A DNA stretch of 64,000 nt from Mytilus trossulus (lineage: Eukaryota; Mollusca; Bivalvia; Mytilida; Mytilidae): assembly GCF_036588685.1 (NCBI RefSeq), contig NC_086378.1:32403578-32467577 (forward strand). The letters run 5' to 3'. A model generated the notes under the pieces. It was not told the DNA's origin. It was given only the letters and a program-made list of their open reading frames with translations, and searched no databases. Both the position numbers and the translations under genes were made by a program. This document shows, one piece after another, positions 49,498-60,390 of the stretch; the stretch's first letter is position 1; every line of letters starts with the position of its first letter.

Positions 49498-51009
49498 GGA
49501 ACAACCATTTCCTCTGGTAAATGAAACATAATTTTGCTATAATAGTCGCATAAAATTCCATTATATTGCAACGATGTGTGAACAATACACACAAAATGTA
49601 ATAGGTACAAATGTCAACATTGCGTTATTATCTTAATCACTATAAACATATACGAAGAAATACAAAACGACATGTTGACACTCTATTGACAAAGAACAGA
49701 CTACAAAATAAAAGACAAGAATACAAAAAATAACCATAGCTCAATATCACAATGTCGGAATGTAAAGGATAAAAACCGATAACAGTCCATTTTGAAATAG
49801 ACATTCTATCAAATATTGAACAACTGTCCAATATTTTACAAAATGGACTGTTAGAGGCTTAAATTTTACTTGAGATCAAGAAAATATCCAACATGAGTTG
49901 AATGGCACGACGATTTTCCAATAGAGCTTCAATTAGAGAGAATGTCAGAATTGTGCAAAGCTGCTGAAACTCTACAAATAATTACATACATGTAACTGCA
50001 GCGACAAGGTTATACGTGACAGGTGAAGATTAACAGCTAATTGCATGAAAACAAACCTGGTCGTTGTGTATCGGAAGTTTGTGGGTACAAAAGGATATGC
50101 GATGGGCAGCTTAAATTGTAGATAGCGTTGGTATCACAAACATTTTTTGCACCGATAAAGACTTATCACTGATAACGAGAATTGTCGACAAAAAGGACGC
50201 TATTGGAGACCCAAAACATGAGAGTGATTATTCAGAGGATGCCGTTTGTTGATGTGGTTTATAAGAGTTTTTGTTGATTTCCATTTTTCATATAAATTAG
50301 ACCATTATTTTTCAGTTTGAAGTATCTTTACATTCATGTTGGCGTCCTATATAGATTTACTTTTTACAAATTGTGATTTGGATGGAGAGTTGTTAAAGGT
50401 TGCCTTAATAAAAATGTTTTTGTCAAAGTGCTGGCATTTGTTCTTTCGTTGAATTTAAGTATAATTTCTAGTGATTGGGCTGTCATTTATTTGTAAGAAT
50501 CAATAAAGCTACCTATGAGCTGTCCAATATTTTTAAGAAAGGAGAAAGTTAATAAACTAATTGCACAGTTAGCATTATGGTTTCTTTCAGGTGAATGGTA
50601 GACCAATCAATGTAATAAAGAACCAGAAGAACAGCAGGGAGACATCAAAACAATGTGTCAAGTATAGATACTGGGCCAGGTCAACAGGTTATTACCAAAT
50701 TCAGTTAACAGAGAAATGTTATAGACAAATTAAAAGACCAATTTAACACGTAATTGATATCATATAGGACGTCAGTACTTATAATATATAGTTCAAGACC
50801 ATTACGTATTATTTGTGAAGGTGATACTGAATATTAACCAACAAGGTCTTAACATCTTTCGATGAACTCGTTTTGAGAAAGAACGAGACGTTCTTTTGCA
50901 TAACTCAGGTTCATCAACAACTGGCTCAGACACTGGTCACTTTTATAAATCCTGAGTAGTCGCTGCAAGCTGCAATAGAATGGGCTGGGAAATGTATATC
51001 CCACTTGCA
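49498..51009. other. Unit-3 flank, no gene seen
   Basis: 49790-49960 matches unit 1 at 19800-19860 and 20712-20820, skipping the insertion there. 50210-50400 is a diverged family C piece. 50750-50930 matches 21540-21610 and 23465-23550. Confidence 0.5.
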
Positions 51010-51310
51010 GGTAAATATGTAAAAAGATGTGGTATGATTGCCAATAAAACAACTGTCCACAAGAAGACAACTTACACAACAACTAATAGCTATAGTTCAC
51101 ATAAAGCCCTTCACCAATGAGCAAAGCCCATACCACATTGCCAGATACAGAAGGCTCCGAAATGACAAATGTAAAATAATGTAGACGAGAAAACTACCGG
51201 ACTAATGTATATACAAAATAATGACCGAAAAAAATATATAATATACATGTAACAACAAACGGCAACCACTGAATAACAAGTACATTGCTTCTGCGGTGGG
51301 CAAAGTTTTA
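51010..51310 (+). repeat. Dispersed repeat family C copy
   Basis: ATGTGGTATGATTGCCAATA, CACCAATGAGCAAAGCCCAT and CGAGAAAACTACCGGAC; the counterpart of 23570-23860. Confidence 0.7.
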
Positions 51311-51321
51311 ATTCTAATTTT

Positions 51322-51990
51322 AACATTGATTCACAGGCAGGAGAATAGGGTTTTGTAGATGAAACCAAATATTTTCTTCTCTGAAACTACTAGGCCAAAT
51401 ACCTTCAAATTTTAAATGAATATTCCTTATGGTATCTAATTTATAAATTGTATCCGAAGATTTGATCTATAAAAAAAATGTTTAACAGGTCAAGATCTAT
51501 CAGCCCTAAAATTTTCAGACAAATCAAACAAACCATTGTTTGGTTGCTGCCACTAAATTAGTAATTTTAAGTAACTTCTGCAGTTTTTGGTTATTATCTT
51601 GAAAATTATTGAAGATACAAGATAAACTTTCAAAGAGCAAATATCTTTAGCAATGTAAGATTCACAAAAAAGTAAAAATTACCAAAAATAATTGTGCAAT
51701 GTGTCTGAATTATACCTTTATATAGTGAAGTTTTTTTTGGGCAATTTTTGCTTTTCAGATTTTCGTTGTATTATTGGCTATGATCCTGATAACTAATAAT
51801 AGAGAAACCTGTTCTTGGACATATATGTAGGACTCGGAGGTGCGATGGGGACGCTGAAGTGCGATGGTCACACTGAAGTGCGATGTTCCACGCCGAAGTA
51901 CGATGGTTTTATGTATGACGTTTGAAAAATATGACGTTTTTAAAATACAACATTGATTCGCAGGCAGGAGAATAGGGTTTTGTAGATGAA
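51322..51990. repeat. 42-bp direct repeats 625 bp apart
   Basis: ATTGATTC-CAGGCAGGAGAATAGGG followed by TTTTGTAGATGAA occurs at about 51326-51362 and 51950-51988, with one base different in the shared core. The second lies inside the element that starts near 51825. No coding sequence lies between them. Confidence 0.7.
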
Positions 51991-53095
51991 GGTTTCATGC
52001 TAACAAAGAAAAGTAAGGAAATAAGAAAGAAACAAACAATTCAAGTCCCGAACATTTTTAAGCATTACATGTTGAGGTTAAAACAATATGTTAAAACATC
52101 TTAGGCAGCAAAGCGGCTGAAAGATGAACTTTGTCACCAAACGGGCTAACCAGTTTTCTGAATTATGCCGCATACTTTTTGTACGATAAATACAGTATAC
52201 TAATCTAAATATTAATCTTAATGTATCTTATGGTAAGCGTCACATGATTTTATGTGCGCAATTTAAAAATAACAAAAAATATGATGGTATTAGCAATGTT
52301 TAAATGATTTTGTTATATCAAGTTCATATACTGTTGTTTTATTCCCGAGATATTTTTTGTTTTTTGTTTTTGTTTTGAAAGAACACCGTAGCTCTGATTT
52401 TTTTATGGCTTCAGTCTAAAACATGTCAGACAGAAATTAACCTGACTTATTCCTATGTGTACTTCCCAATTTATCATCCTTATCTATGTTTTTTGTGAAA
52501 TAATTTACAAGCTTCGCTATTAGTAAAGCATAATTTTTACTTCGTGGATACTGTTCCGACATTCAAGGTACAACATTTATATATAAATTCAAGAATAATA
52601 GCAATTACTAAGTTTTATCATAATATTTAAGAAAATGAGATGGACACTTCTTAGTACTATAATAAAGACCTATACGCTGAATCTTTTTTGTTTATTTCTC
52701 CATTGCCCACCTTATTCCATACTCTTGCGTGCTAAAAGAATAATTGGAGACTTGGAAAATTAGATTAAAACAAAAATTAAAGTCTTTGGTTTGATCCTAA
52801 AAACAGAAGTTTAAACATCTTCCAAATAAGAGGCTAGCAGCCAAGTATTAATGGTGTTATTTTATTACAACAGTCCATGAGCATTTTGCTTTTACTTAAA
52901 GTCTTAAGTTGGCCATCGCACTACAACGTAACCACCATCGAACTTCAGCGTAAATATCAACAAGTTAACGTCATAATTTTACCATCGCACTTCGACGTGT
53001 TAACCACCTCACTTCATCGTAGACCATCGCACTTCAGCGTGACCATCGCGGTTCGGAGTACCATCGCGGTTCCGAGTCCTACATATATATCCAAA
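51825..53095. mobile_element. ~1.27-kb element with repeat-rich inverted termini
   Basis: The left end reads ATATATGTAGGACTCGGAGG and the right end CCGAGTCCTACATATATATC. Inside each end are several tandem copies of a GAAGTGCGATGGT motif (left, 51838-51912) or its complement ACCATCGCACTTC (right, 52905-53070). ATATAT flanks both ends and may be a target duplication. No transposase was seen, so it appears non-autonomous. Confidence 0.65.
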
Positions 53096-54009
53096 GTACT
53101 GAAGTATGAAAGTTGTTTGCGACTTCAGGGAACTTAGTTTGGATTTGCCGTTTATGGTTTCATTAATATTTACCACACCTTCATTCAATAGTAGCATCAG
53201 ATGAAAAATTCTCTGCTAGAGAAATTATTGAAACTAAATATTCAGGTTTTTTAAACAATTCAGGTGAGCGGAACGAGGCGTAAAGATTGATGCCTACGGA
53301 TGACGAAGAATTCGCCATAACATTATACCGCGGCAAATCATAACTATATAAAATGAAGTGCCACTTTTCCATTCCAAAAATGATAAAGTGAAAGCCCCCC
53401 TTTATTACTTCCTATCCCCTCTTTTTTTTGGTTACAAATGACCGGTTCCTTATATCAGCCGTTACTCTATCAAAGTCCGATTTTTTTCTCCAATTCTTTT
53501 GTGCCTATCATGAGAATATATAAAGAGGAATTCGAAGAGCTAAAATGATCAGCAAGGCATATTTACATAAATGAACATAATAGAATTCGTGTATTAACTT
53601 TCATAGAAAAAATGCTAACGTTAGGTATACCGAAATTGACAAATATAATGCTTCCCTCGTTAAAACGATCATAGAGCATGACATAAAATAATTATTTCTT
53701 AAATTTGATAACTTTAACTGTATTGTAGACTCCGTATGTTCATTATCGAAAGACCCGTCGATTTAAACAAAACTTTGCAATTCATATGTATTTTTACAAT
53801 TTTCCAACAATATCAGATGTGATTTTTTGCATCTTAAAACGAGGTACTAACATGCCAAGGTTTATCTCAAGTCTCAACCATTTTCCAAACGGTAGCTACA
53901 GATTTGATCCTAATTAGGAGTTACTCCGCAGAAGCAAATCGGAATCAGTTATGACGTAGACAGTAATCATTATAATCGTAATCATGTTCATTGACCATAA
54001 GGACGATAA
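53096..54009. other. Intergenic sequence, no gene seen
   Basis: AT-rich sequence with no domain, inverted repeat or dispersed repeat recognised. Confidence 0.4.
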
Positions 54010-54515
54010 AAGCACATCATATAATGACGTTTCGACATCATAAAATGAAGTAAATAAAACCACATAATATAAGATTACAAGCACATAATATAATGACACA
54101 ACAACATCATATAAAGATGTTTGCACATAATATAAGAGAAACTGCACTTCATATAATGATATAAGTATATTTGCACATCATATAAGAATGTTTGCACATC
54201 ATATAAGTACATTTGCACATCATATAAGTATATATGCACATCATATAATGATGTTTGCACATCATATAATGATGTTTGCACATCATATAATAATGTTTGC
54301 ACATCATATAATGATGTTTGCACATCATATAATGATGTTTGCCCATCATATAAGGATGTTTGCACTTCACATAAGGATGTTTGCACATCATATAAGGATA
54401 TTTGCACAACATATAAAGGTATTTGTACATCATATGATGAGAAGTTCGCATCATATAAAGGTAAGTTCACATCATATAAAAGTAAATGCATATCATATGA
54501 TGAAAAATGGGCATA
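54010..54515. repeat. 21-bp minisatellite
   Basis: Roughly two dozen units of the type GCACATCATATAATGATGTTT, most regular from 54172 to 54420 and decaying on both sides. A period divisible by three keeps frames open on both strands (FAHHI on plus; YMMCKH or LYDVQTS on minus). These frames are a product of the repeat, not genes. Confidence 0.9.
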
Positions 54516-56310
54516 ACAAGACAGTGTTGGCGTTCCATAATCAAGCATAAAAACAATGACCTTCCAGTACAAATTTGATCTTGTTTTACAACGAAAGACA
54601 ATTAAGAAATATCAATCTTGTACACGAAACTCAGGTCATTTCTCTGTTTCTAGTGCTTTTCTTGATTTGGGGTTTTATTTTGTGGTTACTGTGATATATC
54701 TTTATTTTTCCCATCTTATATTGTCCCACAAATGATATATATAATTAATTATAAACCCTACCTTTTGATATGTTTTGATTTTCAATCAATCCCAAACAAG
54801 AGTGTATGATTTTATTACCGGGGTATTGTCTACCTTGTATTTGTTTCTTGGTATATTATTTTATACTTTTATCGGAATACAATATGATGAAATTATCAAT
54901 GCAATTGACTGAGAAGTTGAAAGTTATTTTACAGTAACTGTAAATTATAATAATTAGCGATACTAAAATTAGACATTTACCAGTAAGGTGATTCCCCTTA
55001 TACATTAAAGTTGTCTGCCACCTTTTTTTGTCACAAAAAGCCCTAGCTAAGTTTGAATTTTATTTAATCAACACATTCTGATCGTTACATTTGTATATCA
55101 TTTGCATTTGTCTGAAAGAAAATACCCATATAGTATTACAGGAATATATTCTTTTTATGCCGACTTTGTTTAACCCATAATGTTGCCAAGTGGACTTAGT
55201 AGTCCAACTAAGGGAGGAAGGGGCCGGTGAAAGACAACACTAGTTTACACTTGTTAAAAGACTTAAAACGACGGAGAGAAAACAAATTCAGTTTGCAAAC
55301 TGAAACCGAGGGAAACACTAAACTATAAAGGGAAAGCAACGGAAAATCTGAAACACTAAATGACTTTGGCAACAAAAATAAAGGTTATCATATATAGCCA
55401 GGACTATTTGTTAACAACTGTCAGATTTCTGACATTTTAATAATATTGGTGGTTTGAGCCTGGTTGAATTGCTAACCAAACCCCCCGCATATGTGCAATG
55501 TTAGCAAAACTAATTAAGATGGACACACTACGTGACAGGAACATGCAAACGTCATTAGCTTTTAAACACCGGAGTTGTAAGCTTAAAGTCACGCATGCGC
55601 CAGGTGCGTCCTTCCCCAATCTGAATTGACTATCAATGTCAGTTTGCTTTCCTGAGTCGAATGGTTTTCTTGTAGTAGCCCGGCTTCCTCTAGCAATAAC
55701 AACATAGCTTAAATAACGTTATCACTAGTTTTTTTCAGTTAATGGAGTTCATTTGTAAGCTTTATTTGAAAAAAACCTGTACATAGATTTCCTTATGTCA
55801 GCTGTGGACGGATAAGGGAAGAACCATCAGTGGGGAATATCTGAATCCGCAGGCACGAGGGTTAGGAATGACAACGCTGATGTAATGTTGAAGCTGCCAA
55901 CCCATTTGCATATGCATCAATATATCAGAATCAACTTTACGTTTTTATATAATAATAGTCTTTAATCTCATATAACCGAATAAAACATTTTTGTGACACA
56001 CTAAAAAAAACCACACAAATAAACAATAAGTGATCAACTAATATTTAAAAGACAAAAATAATAAACAAACGAGCAAGACCATGAGTAACACGATGTTCTC
56101 TAATTTGGTGCTATTTTCACATTTCCTGACCGTTGTAAGGAAAAAAATGATTGGTTGCAATTTAATTGTGACGTTAAATTGTCTTGTTCCTTCTGAATTT
56201 TCTTATTGTTACGTCATGAAAAAAGGCGATCATGTCTGATGACGTCATATCAAAGATACACAATTTTCCTCAAGTCTTTGAAAAGGAAGGATTAAAATCA
56301 CAAGAGAAAC
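54516..56310. other. Intergenic sequence with a dispersed repeat (family G)
   Basis: 55244-55480 (ACGGAGAGAAAACAAATTCA, ACTGAAACCGAGGGAAACAC) shares sequence with 57020-57150. Nothing coding recognised. Confidence 0.5.
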
Positions 56311-56443
56311 AGATTCCACAAGTGTAACGCGTGTATTTCGATATTTCTCCACTCTCAACAAATCTCCTCGCGCTTTAAATATCAAAATTTAACTGTATCG
56401 AGTGGAGAAATATCGTAATACACTAGTTGCAGTTGTGGAATCT
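56311..56443. mobile_element. 133-bp foldback MITE
   Basis: AGATTCCACAAGTGTAACGC at the left is complementary to AGTTGTGGAATCT at the right, and inner arms CGATATTTCTCCACT and AGTGGAGAAATATCG pair exactly. No coding content. Confidence 0.85.
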
Positions 56444-56534
56444 ATATTCATAAAATAACGATCCAAATTGCCACATTTGTTTAATTTGAAATTGAAATGC
56501 AAATAAAAATCATCATTGGATAAAGAATAAAAAA

Positions 56535-58068
56535 AAAGTGTTATAATTGCCGATCAGACAACTATCTACCACTAAAGATCAAAGCTAGCTATATGGTATT
56601 CAACAAGGAGCAACACCCATACCGCATATAAAAATGACACGACATGACTGAATGTAAAAGTAAAAAAAATTTTGCAATTAACAGAAAATTTAAGTACAGC
56701 AATCTGAAACTTACGTCATATGCAGTCATTGATGATCGAGATAACTATTTCTATGTCTTGTCTGAGAATAAATAACTAAGAATATTGTTTGGTGGGGAAA
56801 GTCTAACGAAGCAAACAATAAATCCCAAACAGCAACAATGTGCTGTAGTTCTGTTTGACTTCTTTTGTCGAGCTACAAATGATATAACTATCTACTTCTG
56901 GAGATATTCAATTTCATTTTCCCTTTTGTTCTAAAACTGCACAAAATATCTAATAAATGTGGGAGTAGATAGATAAAGTCAACAGTAGTATACCGCTGTT
57001 AAAAATTCATAAATCGATAGTAAAAAAACAATTTCGGGTTACAAACTGAAACTGAGGGAAACGTATCAAATATAAGAGAACTACGACACAACAGAAACAC
57101 AACATTAAAATGTAACACACACAGAAACGAACTATACTATAACAATGGTCAGGTAAGACTCATATTACAGATAAAAATAAACATTCTAAATTTAATTTTT
57201 ATATTGAGCTGAATTAAAGGAGGTAAAGCAAGTTGTAGTTCTCGGGATTCACTGCTTTAATTTTCTATTTTATTACAATTAGGAGATGTGGTATGATAAG
57301 CAATGAGACGACTATACATTAGAAACAAAACGACAATAATTAAGCTTAAGGTTGTCGCACATTCTTCACCAATCAACAGTTTAATGTATGGTAACAATGT
57401 ATAAATTCTAAATTAACTCATATACAATTTCCTTTCACAAATAATATATTGTATTAAAAAGGAGATGTGGTATGATTTCCAATGAGACAACTCTCCACAA
57501 GAGACAAAAATGACACAGAAATTAACAACTATAGGTCACCGTACGGCCATTAACAATGAACAAGGCCCATACCGCATAGTCCTTTATAAAAGGCCCTGAA
57601 ATGACAATATAAAACAACGAGAAAACTAACGGCCTTATTTATATTTAAACAAAAATGAACGTAAACCAAATATGTAACACAAAAACATGTTAGCTGGATC
57701 GCAACCCATCCCTTTACCTGTGACAATGGTATAACAGTACAGCATAAGAACGTACTGTAAACAAGGCTTCACTCATCAGATGGACAAAAATACATACAAG
57801 TGAACATGGCAAGGTACTTGTACATCCCAACAACAAAACGACACTAGGAACAGATCTGAAACTACTCGCAGTTAACTGACAGCTTTTTCAAAGCCACTTA
57901 CAACCAATACACAAATCGTGTAGGTTCTACGATAGAGTACCAGGCAATAGATGAAAACAAAGATCACGGAGCAATAGCATACGTTACAAAGTTATTCAAT
58001 ATTCCAAAAAAGTAATACACAGTGGTTTTTTCAATTTAATAGAAAAAATATAAATTTCATTTCACTTC
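56535..58068 (+). repeat. Cluster of dispersed repeats upstream of copy 4
   Basis: 56535-56660 and 57280-57330 are fragments of family C, 57020-57150 is family G, and 57450-57720 is a longer family C copy (AGGAGATGTGGTATGATTTC, ACGGCCATTAACAATGAACA). No gene lies between them. Confidence 0.65.
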
Positions 58069-58206
58069 AAATGTCAAAATATAATGTTACGCTATCGTAT
58101 TTATTCTACACGCTATTTCCACATTAAAAATATTGATCAAACCATGATATAAGATATAATGAAGATGCTGTATTGTCGCTTAGACAAATCCCTGGAAGCC
58201 ATAAAG
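58069..58206 (+). promoter_or_regulatory. Conserved promoter/5' leader block of copy 4
   Basis: TCAAAATATAATGTTACGCT, TTGATCAAACC and TATA-like GATATAAGATA at 58146-58156, ending at CATAAAG|GTAAAA. It is 138 bp, like the block of copy 2. Acceptor TTTTCAG at 58310-58315. Confidence 0.6.
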
Positions 58207-58316
58207 GTAAAAAGAAATATATTCTTATATTCTTCTGTTCATAGTGTAATTATTTGATTTGATAAATTTTGTGTTACTTTATGGGATTGCATGATTACTA
58301 GTACTCCATTTTCAGA

Positions 58317-60389
58317 ATGTCCACATTAAGTTTTGCCACCGTCGTTGTTGCATTGGTAGTCAGTGCGAATGGACATGATTGTACAAAATACAACTTGACA
58401 CCATCAGACCAATCTCTTATTGATATGATGACGCATTACTTGCATACTTCCAGGAAAGCAGACTGTCCTGTAACACCTTCACAACACGGTAAGTCTTTTA
58501 GCATTTAATTTGCCTTTGTAATCGCTTGAATTCGGAATTGATGCGACAGTAGTTAACTTATGTTTAAATATGTAAGATTTGTGTAAAAAAAAATACAAAT
58601 CAAAATAACAAACAAAATGTAACAAAAATCCCAAACTCCGATGCAAATTCGAAGTCCAAACAAATTGACAAAATTATACTCTTTCTCTGGTTATGTATGC
58701 ATAACCCATAATGCGAATTTATACTATGGCAAAATGATATAGTTACAGATCAGAGGAACAGATCGCAAACACAATATATATCTTTCTGATGACATTAGTA
58801 CTGTTGTTTGTGAGTATAGTGATTATATGACGAATTCTGCTTTCTTTACATTTCTAGAAATATTTATTGGAAAAACTTGTATTTTATCTTTAAAAATATT
58901 TTAGTGATCATATACACACTAAAAGGTTAGTTTCAGTAACACATTGTGTTTGCATTCAATCATAATTGTAAACGGTAGTCAAAGGAAATGTTATGGATAC
59001 GACGTCCTAATCCTTTCTTGTAATTCATCTTCAATACGGTTGCATACTGTTCATTGGCGATTAAATTTGTATATTTAAGATATTGGTGTGACATATGTGA
59101 GATGGGGAAAAAAAACTTGTCCTGAAAATTCGGACATCGTGTATACAGGTATGTTTTTTCTTCAAAAATATTATTATTATACGTAAATCAGAGAACTCCT
59201 ACACGTTGAAAAAGCAGTAGACTATAAGGACAGGTTCACTTGCTTACTACAATTTTCTTTTCTTTTCATAATATATAGTTCTGTACTTTTGAAGTTACTT
59301 TTTACAATAATGTACACTCATATACATTTTAGGTACATCAAAAATCTTATGGTTTATATAATTAGTTTTCTGTATAATTAACAATTCAACAAATGTGTTG
59401 ATATTTATCGAAAAATTATGTTTTGTTTTCTCAGTTGAGAAATGTTGAGATATCTAACATAATCTTAAACACAGTTTTGAAGTTGAACTTAAATAGCTTT
59501 ACTATTTGCATGTTAATACATTGAAAACTTTTAACATTTGTTTGCCATATATATATATTTGTCATTGTTATGTACAGATATGTAATTTGAATAATAAACT
59601 TTGAAATACGATAATCATCTTCAACTTCTTCAGGGCAGGTTGGAGGTAACTATTTCAGTAATAAAGGAGGAGGTTCCAATTACCTCTGTTTACCCAATGA
59701 ACCTGAAAATGGTAATGTATCCTCCAATAGTGATGAAGGATTATATGGTGCCGAGTACCAGATAAATAACAGCAATAATCCTTCCGGGTTTCCTACTAAT
59801 TTGTATAATAAAGAGGTTCCATGTTCTGTGTGCAGGCGGAAAGAGAAAATTTCTGTTTTGATCATAGCAGGTAGTTTTATGGTTTTTTTTTTATCATTCT
59901 CCAAAACATAAGAAACCTGTTCTAAATATTGTACATTATCACCTATATTGTAACGTTGTATTGTTGCCTCTGAGGCTTCATATAAACATTACTTTGAATG
60001 CAAATTCTTCCAATATTGGATTGTTCTTAGTTACTGCAAAGATTAGTTCGAGGTACAAATGTACATATAAAGTACAAATGTTGTTATATAGAAATTGTAT
60101 ACATTATGTATGGTATATCTATTTATATTTGTTGCTTTTATCTTAACCAGGAAGAAAGTCCTGTTACAAAGGATGGAAATCAGAGTACAATGGCTTCTTG
60201 ATGAGTTCAAATAAGAATCACATCACATCCGACTTTATCTGTATAGACGGGGAGGCAGAACCATTGAACAATCGTTCTTCCAACGAACAAGGTGCCCTGT
60301 TTTATCCTGTCAGAGCAAAATGTGGTAGTCTGAGATGTCCCCCATACAAAGATAAAACGGAAGTACTTTGTACCGTTTGTACTAAATAA
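58317..60389 (+). CDS. Short-chain collagen C4-like secreted protein, copy 4 (intact)
   Basis: Exons 58317-58488, 59080-59148, 59634-59870 and 60151-60389 give an uninterrupted 238-codon frame; this is the most compact member because its introns hold fewer insertions. Signal peptide MSTLSFATVVVALVVSANG precedes HDCTKYNLTPSDQSLIDMM. Exon 2 (TCPENSDIVYTG) is closest to copy 1, whereas exon 3 (GNVSSNSDEGLYGAEYQI, KEVPCSVCRRK) is closest to copy 3. In exon 4, asparagine replaces aspartate in EPLNNRSS, and MSSNKNHITSDF replaces the more variable middle. All 12 mature cysteines are present. Intron 1 begins like the intron that follows the exon-1 remnant of copy 1. Promoter block, leader donor, acceptor and poly-A signal are all in place, so it is a good candidate for a functional gene. 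Confidence 0.9.
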
Positions 60390-60390
60390 A
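60385..60390 (+). terminator. Polyadenylation signal overlapping the stop codon of copy 4
   Basis: ACTAAATAAAAATAG: the TAA at 60387-60389 is inside AATAAA. A run of seven T follows at about 60409. Confidence 0.65.

Noticed and set aside
53009-53197. Frames over the 52.9-53.2 kb region
   Set aside because: They read through the tandem motifs at the right end of an inverted-terminus element.
54075-54572. Long minus-strand frame (165 codons), plus overlapping plus-strand frames, rich in repeated peptides
   Set aside because: They exist because a 21-bp tandem repeat keeps frames open on both strands; no start context, domain or splice signal.
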